64,000 bases of DNA, from contig NZ_SJPP01000001.1 of the NCBI RefSeq assembly GCF_007860075.1, positions 3,879,490 to 3,943,489 of the forward strand. The letters are read 5' to 3'. Below are positions 1 through 10,496 of this stretch, piece after piece (the first letter of the stretch is position 1; the number at the start of each line of letters is the position of its first letter). A program made the position numbers and the translations under genes. The stretch is from Symmachiella macrocystis (GTDB lineage Bacteria; Planctomycetota; Planctomycetia; Planctomycetales; Planctomycetaceae). The notes beneath the pieces are model-generated. The model ran no database searches. It was not told the origin of the DNA and saw only the letters and a program-made list of their open reading frames with translations.

Positions 1-356
1 TGGCGAATCATAGTTATGCTGTGGTTCCCGAATTCGATGATCGCGCGTCGACCATTGTGATCGAGCGGCAGGCGGCGAGCTGGGGGACCGCTGCTAATTT
101 GCAGCGAATATACCGCTTTCTGGCGATCGCCAGTACTTTGGCTCGCAAATTGCCTGTTGTGATCGGGACCGGATGCAACTCGGGCATGACTCAAGGTCGT
201 GAACGCTGCAATGTTCCCCTGGTTGTTTAATGCCTGTGGCTGAACTTGGAATGCAACGGCCTGTGCGGGAAGTTCTGTGCTGTGCACGCGGTAATGTCAC
301 GAAATTGAGAGGACCTCACGCGGTCGGGCTGAGTTTGGAAAGGGTTATAAAAAACG
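1..356. other. Left-edge region with no recognised gene
   Basis: I see no convincing coding sequence here. Short open frames exist on both strands but their translations have no recognisable domain, no good ribosome binding site and no compositional support. The last 40 bases hold the leader of the PAP2 gene. Confidence 0.5.
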
Positions 357-1100
357 ATGTACGACAGGTTCACAAGCGGATTTCGCCGGTTCATGTTCTG
401 GTTGGGAAGTCACGAACTTTCGACGCTGGTCGGTTTTCTTTTCTTAACCGCAGGATTATGGATATTTGTTGAGCTTGCCGGGGAGGTCCGCGCAGGGGAA
501 ACCCAACATGTGGACCGTACCATTTTGCTCTCATTGCGGGATCAAAGTGATCTCTCCGATCCATGGGGACCGCGGTGGGTCGAGGAACTTGTCCGCGACA
601 TGACGGCCTTGGGGGGCATTGGCGTGCTCACGTTGATTACTCTGGCCGTCGTTGGTTATTTATTATTGCAGCGAAACAATTCAGCGGCACTGCTGGTGCT
701 GGTAGCTGTCCTCGGAGGACTTGTCGTGAGCTATTTATTGAAGTGGCAGTTTGCACGTCCACGCCCGGATCTGGTGCCGCATGGTTCTCATGTTCTCACA
801 GCTAGCTTTCCCAGCGGCCATGCCATGATGTCGGCTACGACCTATTTGACACTCGGTGCGCTGTTGGCTCGCGTACATACCGGGCGACGACTCAAAGCCT
901 ATTTTCTGCTCCTAGCTGCACTGCTTTCGATCAGCGTCGGCATGAGTCGCGTTTACCTCGGCGTGCACTGGCCGAGTGATGTGTTAGCGGGTTGGACACT
1001 GGGAGCATGCTGGGCGATTTTGTGTTGGATGGTTACGGCCTATCTACAACGCCAGGGCGATGTGGTATCGACCCAACCAGAACCATCAGCCCCCGACTAA
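357..1100 (+). CDS. PAP2-family membrane phosphatase
   Basis: This is a 247-residue integral membrane protein of the type 2 phosphatidic acid phosphatase (PAP2) superfamily, which removes phosphate from lipid phosphates such as phosphatidate or undecaprenyl pyrophosphate. All three signature motifs are visible: K-x6-RP (K129 to R136-P137), PSGH at 152-155, and SR-x5-H-x3-D (S197, R198, H204, D208), giving the catalytic histidines and aspartate. Hydrophobic segments lie near residues 22-40, 86-104, 110-128, 160-172, 182-196 and 209-228, as expected for the six-helix PAP2 fold. An AAAGGG lies 14 bases before the chosen ATG, so the start is only fairly secure. The exact lipid substrate cannot be told from sequence. 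Confidence 0.9.
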   Translation: MYDRFTSGFRRFMFWLGSHELSTLVGFLFLTAGLWIFVELAGEVRAGETQHVDRTILLSLRDQSDLSDPWGPRWVEELVRDMTALGGIGVLTLITLAVVGYLLLQRNNSAALLVLVAVLGGLVVSYLLKWQFARPRPDLVPHGSHVLTASFPSGHAMMSATTYLTLGALLARVHTGRRLKAYFLLLAALLSISVGMSRVYLGVHWPSDVLAGWTLGACWAILCWMVTAYLQRQGDVVSTQPEPSAPD

Positions 1101-1385
1101 ACACTACGGTCGAGGGGCATAAATAATCGCTAGCCCCACTATTGGGACAGGCGTTCGTCGCGCAGCGTGGTTGTAGCGGATTGACTTCCAAGAGCATGAT
1201 TTGTGTCATTCTTTTCAGCTGTCTTTGACACTTGCCACGACTTCTACGCTCGATCTAGCTGTCGATCGCGCTGAGCGTTTTTTATCACAGTCCCTATGGT
1301 AAAGCACGGCAGGGCCACAATCCCGCAGTTTGGCACAGGGGTTGCAGTTTGCTCAAGGGACGGATATTGAGAAAAGACGGTAACC

Positions 1386-2630
1386 ATGAAACCTTGCGGA
1401 TTGAAAACAAGGATATGGCGGTTCGCGAATCATGCCATATTTAGAGATCTGCTGATGGTGAAACCGAATTCATTTGCGACAACATCCCCTCCCGGTGGTC
1501 AGACGCCCTCGGTTGACGAAGGCAAAGCGACCGACGGAGGGGTTGCATACAAACAAAACTGGAAGCTCATGTATTTCGTCCTGTTTATCTCCGCAATCTT
1601 AGCCGTCACAGCATTCGCTCCGCTTTTGCCGGTGGATTGGTGGTGGGTCCGGATTGGTGACTTCCCGCGCGTTCAGCTGCTAGTCGCATATTTGTTTTGG
1701 CTGCTGGTATTGGGAGTGTTGTACAAACAGCCCTACGCGAAGCCGGCGGCGGTGTTGATGGTGGCGAGTATCGTCATTCAATTGTACTGGATCTTTCCGT
1801 ATCTGCCCGTTGCCCCGAATCAAGTGGAGTGGGCCCAGTCGCAAGACCAGGACGAGCGGCTCCGGATTGTGATGTCGAACGTTCTTCAAGAAAATGAAGA
1901 CGCAGCCGCACTGCTGCGTTTGATCGACGAGCAATCTCCGGATCTGGTTGTTCTCTGTGAAGTGAACCAACGTTGGATCGATGATATTGGGTCACTCCGT
2001 GAGCAGTTCAAATACCATGTCGAAAAACCGATGGAAAACACTTACGGTCTCGCCATGTATTCGAACCTCGAAATCGTCTCATCTGAGATTCGAGCCATGG
2101 TCAAAGAATCGATCCCATCGATCGATGCCACGATTCAACTTCCGTCGGGACAACCGGTCAGACTGTTTGTGATCCATCCCAATCCGCCGCGGCCGGGGGA
2201 GGACACCACTAAGCGTGACGGTGAATTGGTGCTTGTTGGGCGAGAAATTCGTGACGGTGAGAGCACGATTGTCCTGGGAGACATGAACGACGTTGGCTGG
2301 TCACGCACGACAGACCTGTTTCAAGAGGTCAGCGGGTTACTCGATCCACGCAAGGGGCGCGGGCTGTATCCGACGTTTAATGCGAAATCGTGGATTTGGC
2401 GGTATCCGTTGGATCACTTGTTTCACTCCGACGATTTTCGAGTCGTGTCGTTGCAGACGTTGCCACCCATCGGGTCGGATCATCTGCCGTTGTCGGTTGT
2501 CTTGAGTTATGAACCCGCTGCTGAGAATACGCAGTCGGGTCCAGACCTTGATGCCGATGACCAAAAGGACGCTGCAGCAGCAGTCGAGGCGCTGAAGGAA
2601 CCTCATGCGACCGACCAACCAGAAGAGTAA
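1386..2630 (+). CDS. Endonuclease/exonuclease/phosphatase-family membrane protein
   Basis: The protein has an N-terminal membrane part with about three helices (residues about 60-80, 95-115 and 120-140), followed by an endonuclease/exonuclease/phosphatase (EEP) domain from about residue 155 to 375. EEP landmarks are present in order: an Asn in MSNVLQEN, a metal-binding Glu in LCEVNQRW, an Asp/Asn pair in GDMND, and the C-terminal SDHLP that holds the catalytic His. Members of this membrane-anchored group hydrolyse phosphodiesters of unknown nature, possibly on the outer face of the membrane. The tail of about 40 residues is acidic and low in complexity. A second ATG at 1455 is an alternative start that would drop 23 residues. 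Confidence 0.85.
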   Translation: MKPCGLKTRIWRFANHAIFRDLLMVKPNSFATTSPPGGQTPSVDEGKATDGGVAYKQNWKLMYFVLFISAILAVTAFAPLLPVDWWWVRIGDFPRVQLLVAYLFWLLVLGVLYKQPYAKPAAVLMVASIVIQLYWIFPYLPVAPNQVEWAQSQDQDERLRIVMSNVLQENEDAAALLRLIDEQSPDLVVLCEVNQRWIDDIGSLREQFKYHVEKPMENTYGLAMYSNLEIVSSEIRAMVKESIPSIDATIQLPSGQPVRLFVIHPNPPRPGEDTTKRDGELVLVGREIRDGESTIVLGDMNDVGWSRTTDLFQEVSGLLDPRKGRGLYPTFNAKSWIWRYPLDHLFHSDDFRVVSLQTLPPIGSDHLPLSVVLSYEPAAENTQSGPDLDADDQKDAAAAVEALKEPHATDQPEE

Positions 2631-2769
2631 GTTGCAAGTGATCGTCGGCTGCAAATCGTGGTGCAACAGGGCCGGGCAAGGATTGGGCCTGTGTAAACAA
2701 CATATCTGTCATGAATTATCACATGCCCTGAGAAGAACAGGATCGGCGGCGATGAGATTGTGCATGCAA

Positions 2770-3015
2770 TCAGTCTGTTTCCGAAAGGGCAAGATCGACG
2801 ATTTGAGCCACGATTGCCTTCAATGGTTCAACTCCCTCCTTCTCAATCGATTTATGTATCTCCGCAAATTCATCGGGATCCTCCCGTACTAATTTCAAGG
2901 CTTGCATCCCCATCGTCACGACGCCAAGGTGAGATTTGATTTCGTGCGCGAGTCGCCGAAGTATTTCTGGGCGTTCTTCATGGGATGAGGGCGGCAAATC
3001 TTGTTCTAAACTCAT
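2770..3015 (-). CDS. Stand-alone HisKA-like dimerisation protein, 81 residues
   Basis: The small protein resembles only the dimerisation and phosphoacceptor helices of a histidine kinase. LAHEIKSHLG near residues 22-31 matches the H-box (His followed by Glu), followed by a second helix ending in VDLALSE. There is no ATP-binding domain and no receiver domain. It starts 24 bases after the natural end of the interrupted hybrid kinase frame and has a GGAGAG eight bases before its ATG, so the two were probably one operon. It could be a phosphotransfer or dimerisation partner of a kinase, or a relic. The function is inferred from the H-box only. Confidence 0.6.
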   Translation of the reverse strand: MSLEQDLPPSSHEERPEILRRLAHEIKSHLGVVTMGMQALKLVREDPDEFAEIHKSIEKEGVEPLKAIVAQIVDLALSETD

Positions 3016-3039
3016 GCAAATCTCTCCGCTGCAATCTTT

Positions 3040-6000
3040 TCATTGTTTGGGATTCGAGTTGACGTTTTCGAGTAATTTCTGAATGGCAGCAGGTTCGGCG
3101 GGCTTGACCAAGTGGTGGTCAAAACCTGCCGTTTTTGTTTTCTGTTTGTCTTCTTCTTGACCCCACCCCGTGAGGGCAACCAACATTATCTTAGTGCCCC
3201 ACGGTTGTTGTCGGATGTGACGGGCGGCTTCCTAGCCGTTCATTTTGGGCAAACCAATGTCCATCAGGATAACATCCGGCAGAAAGTCTTAGGCCACTTC
3301 AATCCCTTGTTGTCCATCGTAGGCCTTGCGGACGTCGTTGCCGAGCATTTTAACGATCATGCTCAACATCTTTGCACCCGCTTTGTTGTCGTCCACGACC
3401 AGCACTTTTTGGTTGGTGCTGACCGTGGCTGTTTGGTCGATCCGAGGCAAGGATGGTTCTTGTGCGTGCGTCTCGATATGGATAGGCAGTCGAACACTGA
3501 AGAGACTTCCCTTGCCAGTGCCTTCGCTGTGAACTTCGATCTGGCCTTCGTGCATCTCGACCAGCGATTTGACAAGCGAAAGACCAATGCCGAGCCCCGT
3601 GTGGCCTTTCTCTTGGGGGCGGTCGATCTGGGCGAACATCTCGAAAATACGGTCGAGCATCTCGGCAGGAATACCGAGGCCGTTGTCCTCAACCGAAATA
3701 ACGACATCATTTCCGTGTCGCTCTGCGGACAATCGGATGCGTCCACCTTCGGGGGTGTATTTAATACTGTTTTTGAGTAGGTTGGACACGACCTGCGCCA
3801 AACGGTTTGGGTCGGCATCCATGTAGATCGGCTCTGCGGGGATGGCCGTTATCAGTTTGTGGTTGGACTCAACAATGAATGAATTCGAAGCTTCGACCGC
3901 ACTCTGAATGACATCGGCCAGTTTGACCCGGCACTTGCGAAGTTCGAGCTTGCCTTTGCTAATACGTGACACGTCAAGGAGATCATCGACCAACATAATC
4001 AACTGCTGCGTCTGCCGTTCCATCGTGCAGCGAATTTCTTCCATCGTGGCGGGGTCATCCATCACGGATTTCATGATTTCCAACCCGGTGCGAATCGGAG
4101 CCAGCGGATTACGAAGTTCATGGGCCAACGTTGCCAAGAACTCATCTTTGCGACGGTCGGTTTCGGACAGACGGGACGCAAGTGCACGGAGTTCCTCTTG
4201 CATTTTTCGCTGCTGCGTGATGTCCATCACAGTTCCATCGAAGCTAACAAGTCGCCGTCCCGCATCGGTTGGCTCAAAGTTAGCGCTTCCCTTTCCGAAG
4301 ACCCAGCGAGTAATTCCGTTTGGATGAACCACCCGGTATTCTTCAGCATAGCGAGTCGGGTTTTCGGGACGAGTTGCCTCTGCCATAGCATCACGAATCC
4401 GTTGTTGATCATCTGGATGGATAGCGTCAAATGCCTGTTCGTAAGTAATGGGATCGACGCAGCCGTGAAAAATGATGCGGAAACGATCGTGAGATGTGAG
4501 ATGATTGGTGGCTGGGTCGACATTCCACGTGCCAAGTTCTGCGGAATCGAGTGCAATGCGAAGTTGCTCTTTGCTTTCTTGGAGGGCTTTTTCAACTTGT
4601 TTACGTTCTGAAATATCCATCACGACACCGGGGAGGCGGATCGCCTGTCCCGCATCGTCTCGATCGACTCGACCACGGGCGACAACCCACCGAATCTTTT
4701 CGTCACTGCCTATGATTCGAAATTCGTTTTCGTAAGTTGATCCTGCTGCTATCGCCTGTTGGATTCCCGCTGTAACCCTTTCCTTGTCGTCGGGATGGAT
4801 TGCCTTGATATAAATTTCGAGCGAGCCGCTGGACTCGTCTTCAAGATTTACGTCGAACATGCGTGCTAGGTTCGAGTCGGCTCGGACAATACTCTTGACC
4901 GAATCAAATTCCCAGGTTCCAATATCGGCTGCTGCTAAGGTGGATTCGAGACGGGAGCGCGCCTCTCGCAACTCATCTTCAGTCCGCTTGATCGCACTGA
5001 TGTCTGTATTCGTGCCGAACCAACGGGTGATCTTGCCGTCACCGTCACGAAACGGCAGAACCTGAGTGAGAAATGGTCGAAACTCCCCATCCGCTCCTCG
5101 TAAAGGAAAGACCATGTTAAACGGTTCGCTAGATTCTAAAGCCTTCTGCCAGCCATGGATGACTTCTGGCAATACGTCAGGGGCATGCACACTCTGCCAA
5201 CCCCAACCTTCCATCTCCTGGAATGTCATGCCGGTGTATTCGTACCAGCGGTCGTTATACCAATCAATGTGTCCATCGGGCTGGGCCATCCACGCCAACT
5301 GAGAGATGGCATTCCCCAACTGAACAAAGCGTTCTTCGCTTTCTCGCAACCGCTCTTCGGCCTCCTTTTGCTTGGTGATATCTCTGGCGATTTTGGAGGC
5401 CCCGATGATGCGGCTCTCCGCATTCCTGATTGGCGAAATTGTCAGCGAAACGAAAACCTTTTCCCCATTGCTCCTGAGTCGCACTGTGTCGAAATGTTCC
5501 ACACGCTGACCCTCTCGCAATTTTGAAATGATTTGGTCTTCCTCCTCGGTTCGTTCGTCAGGAATCAACATGGAAATGTGGCGACCGATTGCCTGCTCTG
5601 CGGTATAGCCAAAAATATGCTCAGCGGCGGCGTTCCAACTCTGAATCATGCCATCTAGAGTCTTACTGATGATCGCGTCATTGGAAGATGTAATGATGGC
5701 TGCCAACAGTCGAGAGGTCTCTTCGCCTGTAGTACCTTCCCGTTCCAGTCGCCGTCGCTCGGTCACGTCCCGAAACACAATCACGCAACCAGCGAATTTT
5801 CCGTCTGTAGTGCGGATGGGGGCGGCACTGTCTTCAATCGCTTTTTCAGTGCCATCTTTCGCGATCAAGAGGGACTGATCTGTGAGGCCGACAACTTGCC
5901 CTTGCCTTTCTGCTCTGTCGACGGGCTTCTCGACAGGCTGTCGGGATTGTTCGTTGATCACGCGAAAAATGACATCCAGTGGCTTCCCCTGAGCATCAGC

Positions 6001-6510
6001 GTTGCCTGAGCCTGTGATCTGTTCCACTACCGCGTTGAGGAATTTGACCTGCCCGTTGCTGTCCGTGATGATCACCCCATCCCCAATGCTCGACAGCGTG
6101 ACCAAAAAACGTTCGCGCTCACGCCGGAATTGCTCCGTTTTGCGGTGTTTGCCTTTACTCAAGATCGCCACACCGATTCCAAAGAAACTGAAGAGCAACA
6201 ATCCCAGCTAAGCGGCATTTTCAGCCGGAAAAAGCGAATCCGCTGGCGGAATGAACCAATACAGGACAGCTAACTCGCTCAAGACGACGGCAAGTAACGT
6301 GGGGCCCGCTTTGGCTATTAAGGCGGTGGCGAAAACCGCCAGACAAAAGGGAAAGTAGGGGACGACACCGCCAAAATAGGGATGAGCGAAAAGTTGTAGT
6401 CCCGTTGCCAATCCTGTGAAGACCACCGCCAAACCGTAACTGGCGAAGGCGGACTGTGGATTGATTTTCATTGGTAGTGGATTTTCAACAAAGAGATCCC
6501 ACATGTGCAA
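3040..6510 (-). pseudogene. Hybrid sensor histidine kinase broken by three in-frame stops
   Basis: Read in one frame, this stretch encodes an N-terminal DUF4118-like membrane domain of about four helices, then five PAS/PAC units, a HisKA domain with the phosphoacceptor in LAHELRNPLAP, a HATPase domain (N-box ENGLG region, GLGIGLSLV) and a C-terminal receiver domain. Three nonsense codons interrupt it: TAG at 6208-6210 between the membrane domain and the first PAS unit, TAA at 3289-3291 and TAG at 3232-3234 inside the receiver, just before and after the phosphoacceptor in LMDIGLPKMNG. No frameshift is needed, and the frame closes at TGA 3040-3042. The central 970-residue kinase part (3289-6201) remains open. 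ATG 6471 is an alternative start. Sequence error, recent decay or split expression are the options. Confidence 0.8.
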
Positions 6511-6530
6511 GAGGTCCCATTCCCCTGATT

Positions 6531-6850
6531 CTATCGCTCCCGAGAAATCGATTCCAACGAATTCGTAAAATACTCACGTCCGAATCGAGTGTGGTCGTTG
6601 AAACACGGCTCCCGATCGAGAAGGGGCGATTCGAGTGCACCTGTCTGACAAACAGGGCTACGCATTCGAAACGGTATCACTGATTCTGGCTTTACGCCGA
6701 GAAATACCGAGTGTCCACTTTGGGGGCATGGAACACCTCGTTGAACGGTGCCGTTTCCTTTGTGCAACAACTTATGGCAAGCTGGTTCGAGGATTTAGTT
6801 TGTTCACAAAAGATGTTGGAGACGAATAGATAGCGCTGACATCCATATCC
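6531..6850. other. Intergenic region, nothing recognised
   Basis: About 320 bases lie between the methyltransferase stop and the broken kinase start. No frame gives a recognisable protein and no strong hairpin was seen. It should contain the kinase promoter, but no convincing -35/-10 pair was found. Confidence 0.4.
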
Positions 6851-7513
6851 TTAAGTCCGGTCATCGAGGCTGACCATGGAAACGGTTCCTCGAGACGTGG
6901 GATCGACGAGTGGGGCTCGATGACTGTCCTTTTCCCACTGCCAGATGCGCAGTGGAGGAATATTCCAGAAAACGAAAGAAGTCTGCGGTTCTCCAAAGAC
7001 TTCGTTGGCGAGTTCACTGATGCGGTCGCGAAATTGGTAGGCGAGAAACGTGCCCTGCAGGGCAAGGACAGAATGGATGGTCCGTACCAAATCCCGGCCT
7101 TCCGCCAGCGAGATGTGAGAAAAGGGAATCCCTGAAACAACGGTATTGGGCATCGGTAAATTCCGCTCGGCCAATATGTCGGCAAGGTCAAAAGCATTCC
7201 CCTGAACGACTACCAGTCGCGGATCGCTGATCTGCCGTAAATGTTCGACAAATTCGGGAACGACCTCAATGCACAATAATTGGCTCGTTCGCGGCATCCG
7301 GCGGAGCAAGGCCAGTGTGGTCTCGCCGGTTCCCGGACCGAGTTCGACAACAAATTCTGCCGATTGAACGCATGGCAGCAAACTAACACGGTGCTGCAGA
7401 TATTGTGAGCTAGGCACGATGGACGCCACCATATTCGGATTGGCAAGAAATCCACGTACAAATCGCAGCCAATCCCCCGGCGACGACACTTTGTTTGTGT
7501 GCAATTCAGACAT
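6851..7513 (-). CDS. SAM-dependent methyltransferase, phospholipid N-methyltransferase-like
   Basis: The 220-residue protein has a class I Rossmann methyltransferase fold. The SAM-binding glycine motif is VVELGPGTGETT at about residues 55-66, an acidic residue ends strand 2 in CIEVVPEF, and GNAFDL follows. The region before motif I (SSQYLQHRV) and the overall length match the PmtA-like and rRNA adenine dimethylase-like group, whose members methylate phosphatidylethanolamine or similar substrates. The position corresponding to motif IV is VVSGIPFS, which fits this group. A good AAAGGG precedes the ATG. It is a single gene between the broken kinase and the MscS gene. The substrate is inferred and could be a small molecule instead. 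Confidence 0.75.
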   Translation of the reverse strand: MSELHTNKVSSPGDWLRFVRGFLANPNMVASIVPSSQYLQHRVSLLPCVQSAEFVVELGPGTGETTLALLRRMPRTSQLLCIEVVPEFVEHLRQISDPRLVVVQGNAFDLADILAERNLPMPNTVVSGIPFSHISLAEGRDLVRTIHSVLALQGTFLAYQFRDRISELANEVFGEPQTSFVFWNIPPLRIWQWEKDSHRAPLVDPTSRGTVSMVSLDDRT

Positions 7514-7755
7514 GCGAACCCTTTGTAGTCAATTCTCCAAACGGCGACCGGCCGATTCACAACGGGGCATACTCATTTTATGCAACTTATTAACCACGAA
7601 CAATCAAAGGGTTATCTAGGGATACACCAAGGCGGACCGGTTGGTTCCTGCTGAGCGATTATCTATAACACAGGGAATTCTATCACTGACGGGATGGTGA
7701 TCGACCAACCTCCATTGCGGGGGGCGTTGACCACCTGGGTAGTGGACTGGCCAAA

Positions 7756-9264
7756 TTATGGATTTGGCGGCGATGCGTTGGCTTGGGTTTCGAGAAGGTC
7801 AGTGCTTCCATCTTCTGGGTCGCGTGACTGACGTGCCTGTTGCCTGACTGTTTCTTCCTCACTGGCCAACTCGCCCTCGGCTGAGTTCGTCAGTTGTTCG
7901 GAATCAGTTGCGACCAACCGCTGGGGCTGACCATTACCGCTGGAATCCGGCAATGCGCGCTGCTCGTCATCTTGGGGGACTGAAACCGCTCCAAGAATCG
8001 GCACTCCATTGGGAAAGATGACTTCGCGCTGTTCATCGGGCATTTCAAACCCCTGACTTTCAAAGCCGCTTTTGACCAAACGGATCAGAGACGACCTAAC
8101 TTTAATCCAGCTATGTTTCTGCACATTGACCCAAGCAAAGACTCGCAGGTTAACGGTCGCTGCACCGAGTTTTTCAACGAGTACCTGTGGCTCGGGGTCG
8201 TTTAAGACAGCGGGATGGTCGGTGAGGATATTCATTGCGGCTTCTTGAGCGCGCGTAATCGGTACGTCATATCCGATCCCAATGCCGAAATCGAAACGGC
8301 AATTGGGGTTTGCTGAATAATTCTTGATGGTTTCTTTATAGATCGTCGAGTTCGGAATTTGTACATGATTGCCCTCCATGGTCATCAACAACGTTCCCCG
8401 GGTGTTCACTCGCTGGACATAGCCTTCGTAACCGGCTACTTCGATGAGATCGCCGTAGCGAAACGGGTTTTGCACGCTCAACAAAATGCTGGCCAAAAAG
8501 TTTTCGGCGATATCCCGAAATGCAAAGCCAATCACAAGACCAACCAGACCGGTTCCGCCAAGTACCGTCATCGCTAAGCGGGTCATGCCGGAGACTTTCA
8601 ACACCAGATACAGGCCCAGCATCGCGACCGGCACGGCCAAGGCCTTGCGTGCGACCTCGCGCAATAGATTGTTATCCACACTTTTCAGCACGGACTTGTC
8701 GGCGATAAGCACTGTGAGTTTCAGCAGTATCCCTGTGATGCCGAGAATGAGCACTGCAATAATGAGCAACGGTATGGATTGCACAGTGGTGCGGGTGAGG
8801 TCTTTTAATACCACCCACATGGGTGACATGTCCCAGATTGAGGGGGTCGCGACATTCACGCGATTGACGACAGCAACCACGTCTTGCGTGTTTCCGGCGA
8901 CCTTGCCAGCCCATTCGCGATACTTCTCATCTTGCGTCGATCCAGCGAGGAAGACAATTCCATCTTCGACTTGGACTTGGGGGTTTTCGAACCATTCCGT
9001 GGCGACGAGAATCCGCTGCAATCGTGCTTTGATCGCGTCATCACCGACGATTTGCTCCACGTTGACTTTGTCGGGCGTGGCGAGTGCCGACTCGTCGGTC
9101 TGGGGTTCTTCAACCGGCGGCTGTGGGTCGGCGGGCTGTGCTTCGCCGGTGGACTCGGTTTCCTGAGCCGACAGAGCATGTGTGGACAATGCAGTCACAG
9201 TGACCACACAAACCAGAGCATTCAACATCCAACGGTAGGCGCGCCGATGGTTGTCGATTGCCAT
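7756..9264 (-). CDS. BON-domain mechanosensitive channel (MscS family)
   Basis: The protein begins with a signal-like segment (hydrophobic stretch near residues 13-32 ending in ALSA), then a BON domain of about 70 residues (from KVNVEQIVGDDAIKARL to VVNRVNV), which usually binds membranes or other periplasmic ligands. The MscS channel part follows, with several transmembrane helices, the Gly/Ala-rich pore helix around GGTGLVGLVIGFAFRD, and the beta and alpha/beta cytoplasmic domains. The last 80 residues are polar and disordered. Such channels release solutes during hypo-osmotic shock. I chose ATG 9264 because it exposes the signal segment. A longer frame opens upstream to a TTG at 9369. It heads a minus-strand block of stress-type genes. 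Confidence 0.85.
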   Translation of the reverse strand: MAIDNHRRAYRWMLNALVCVVTVTALSTHALSAQETESTGEAQPADPQPPVEEPQTDESALATPDKVNVEQIVGDDAIKARLQRILVATEWFENPQVQVEDGIVFLAGSTQDEKYREWAGKVAGNTQDVVAVVNRVNVATPSIWDMSPMWVVLKDLTRTTVQSIPLLIIAVLILGITGILLKLTVLIADKSVLKSVDNNLLREVARKALAVPVAMLGLYLVLKVSGMTRLAMTVLGGTGLVGLVIGFAFRDIAENFLASILLSVQNPFRYGDLIEVAGYEGYVQRVNTRGTLLMTMEGNHVQIPNSTIYKETIKNYSANPNCRFDFGIGIGYDVPITRAQEAAMNILTDHPAVLNDPEPQVLVEKLGAATVNLRVFAWVNVQKHSWIKVRSSLIRLVKSGFESQGFEMPDEQREVIFPNGVPILGAVSVPQDDEQRALPDSSGNGQPQRLVATDSEQLTNSAEGELASEEETVRQQARQSRDPEDGSTDLLETQANASPPNP

Positions 9265-9372
9265 GCCTTGCTGAAAAACAGCGGGCCACAGTCTTGGGGA
9301 TGATTGCGGACCTAAGTGACACCGGTTGAACAACTCGTTACCCTCCCGTCGGTTCTGCTTGTGCAGCAACCG

Positions 9373-10386
9373 TTATTTGGTATTGAGATTGGCTTGATAA
9401 AACGCATCGATATATTGGGACCACATGGGTTCGCGGATGTTGGGCCATGCTGATTTTTCGAAGCTGGGCGTTTCCGACAGGCGTTCGCGTTCCATGGTTA
9501 AAATGAAATGCGGAGACTGCGAGTCGTTTTGAAATTCTAAAACAAATAACGGTATGGCAATCATTTTGTGCTGTTTGCTTTTTTCTTCGAGAGAGCAAAT
9601 GGCATAACGGGCTGAGCCAGTCGCGAAATCGACCAACAGATCGTGAACATGGCCGACGGTCTCACCTTCGGAATCGTTGATCGGCATTTCGACCATCTGT
9701 TTTGAACGTATTAAGTAGGGGACCTGATCAAGCGCTTTGACGTCTGTACCAAAGTTAGACTTCAAATCTCCTTCCTTGATGATGACCCCGTAGTAAACGG
9801 CAATTTCATCGGCCCACTTGCGATTGCCCACATTGGGCCAGTGGTCCCGGTCAAATCCCGGTGCCTTCTTGAGTTTATCGAGAGGGATGTTGACGACGAA
9901 GTGCAGACGGCCCTGCTCGTTTCTATGCAGCACCAGCGAGTTCCAAGGAATCGCCAACAGCTTTTCGCGACCGAGCAGCGTGGGCAGCTCTACAGCTGCA
10001 TAGCGCACGTCGCCGTTTCGAACGTTAATCACCAGTTCTTCAACATGCCCCAGTGCCTGCCCCGTCTCGCTCACTACGGGAGTATTGAGAATAGCACTGG
10101 ATCGAAAAATCCAGGCGGATTTGGATGGAGCCTTTTCGGAATCGAAACTCACTGGTCCCTCAGGGGAGCCCTTGTGGCCGTTGTCGATGGTAACTTTGAT
10201 GTCCGCCAATCCACGCCTTGAAGTGTTTGCCGCTGTGTCTGCGTCGCGCAACTCATCTCCGAGCAGTAACGGCGTGCCTAAGATGGCGAGCCCCATTGCA
10301 AAAAGGAGCGTTTCGTGCCAATCGGAGAATCGGAAATGGGGGAAAAGTATCCGACTGTTGGGATTTCGATGTTTGAGACAGTTCAT
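9373..10386 (-). CDS. Two-domain PRC-barrel protein, exported or anchored
   Basis: The 337-residue protein has a hydrophobic segment near residues 28-44 and two PRC-barrel-like domains, one around residues 90-170 (ILNTPVVSETGQALGHVEEL) and one around 225-300 (MVEMPINDSEGETVGHVHDL). Both have the pattern of a short beta strand, a Gly-rich turn, then G-H-V and an acidic loop. PRC barrels occur in RimM, photosynthetic reaction centre H subunits and many stress-related bacterial proteins, where they mediate binding. A GGAAG lies seven bases before the ATG. It is followed three bases later by the open upstream frame of the MscS gene, so the two may be cotranscribed. The partner is unknown. Confidence 0.75.
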   Translation of the reverse strand: MNCLKHRNPNSRILFPHFRFSDWHETLLFAMGLAILGTPLLLGDELRDADTAANTSRRGLADIKVTIDNGHKGSPEGPVSFDSEKAPSKSAWIFRSSAILNTPVVSETGQALGHVEELVINVRNGDVRYAAVELPTLLGREKLLAIPWNSLVLHRNEQGRLHFVVNIPLDKLKKAPGFDRDHWPNVGNRKWADEIAVYYGVIIKEGDLKSNFGTDVKALDQVPYLIRSKQMVEMPINDSEGETVGHVHDLLVDFATGSARYAICSLEEKSKQHKMIAIPLFVLEFQNDSQSPHFILTMERERLSETPSFEKSAWPNIREPMWSQYIDAFYQANLNTK

Positions 10387-10496
10387 CAGGTCTTCCTTTA
10401 TGTACGACGCTCGGTTTTTTCATGGTTGCCGACCAACAGTTGATGGACTGAGAGCACACCCCCAAGTCGGTACGTGGACAGCGGTTGTTTGCGGGC

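Noticed and set aside
3112-3780. Plus-strand open frame antisense to the kinase receiver
   Set aside because: No domain and no ribosome binding site. The opposite strand has clear HATPase and receiver motifs.
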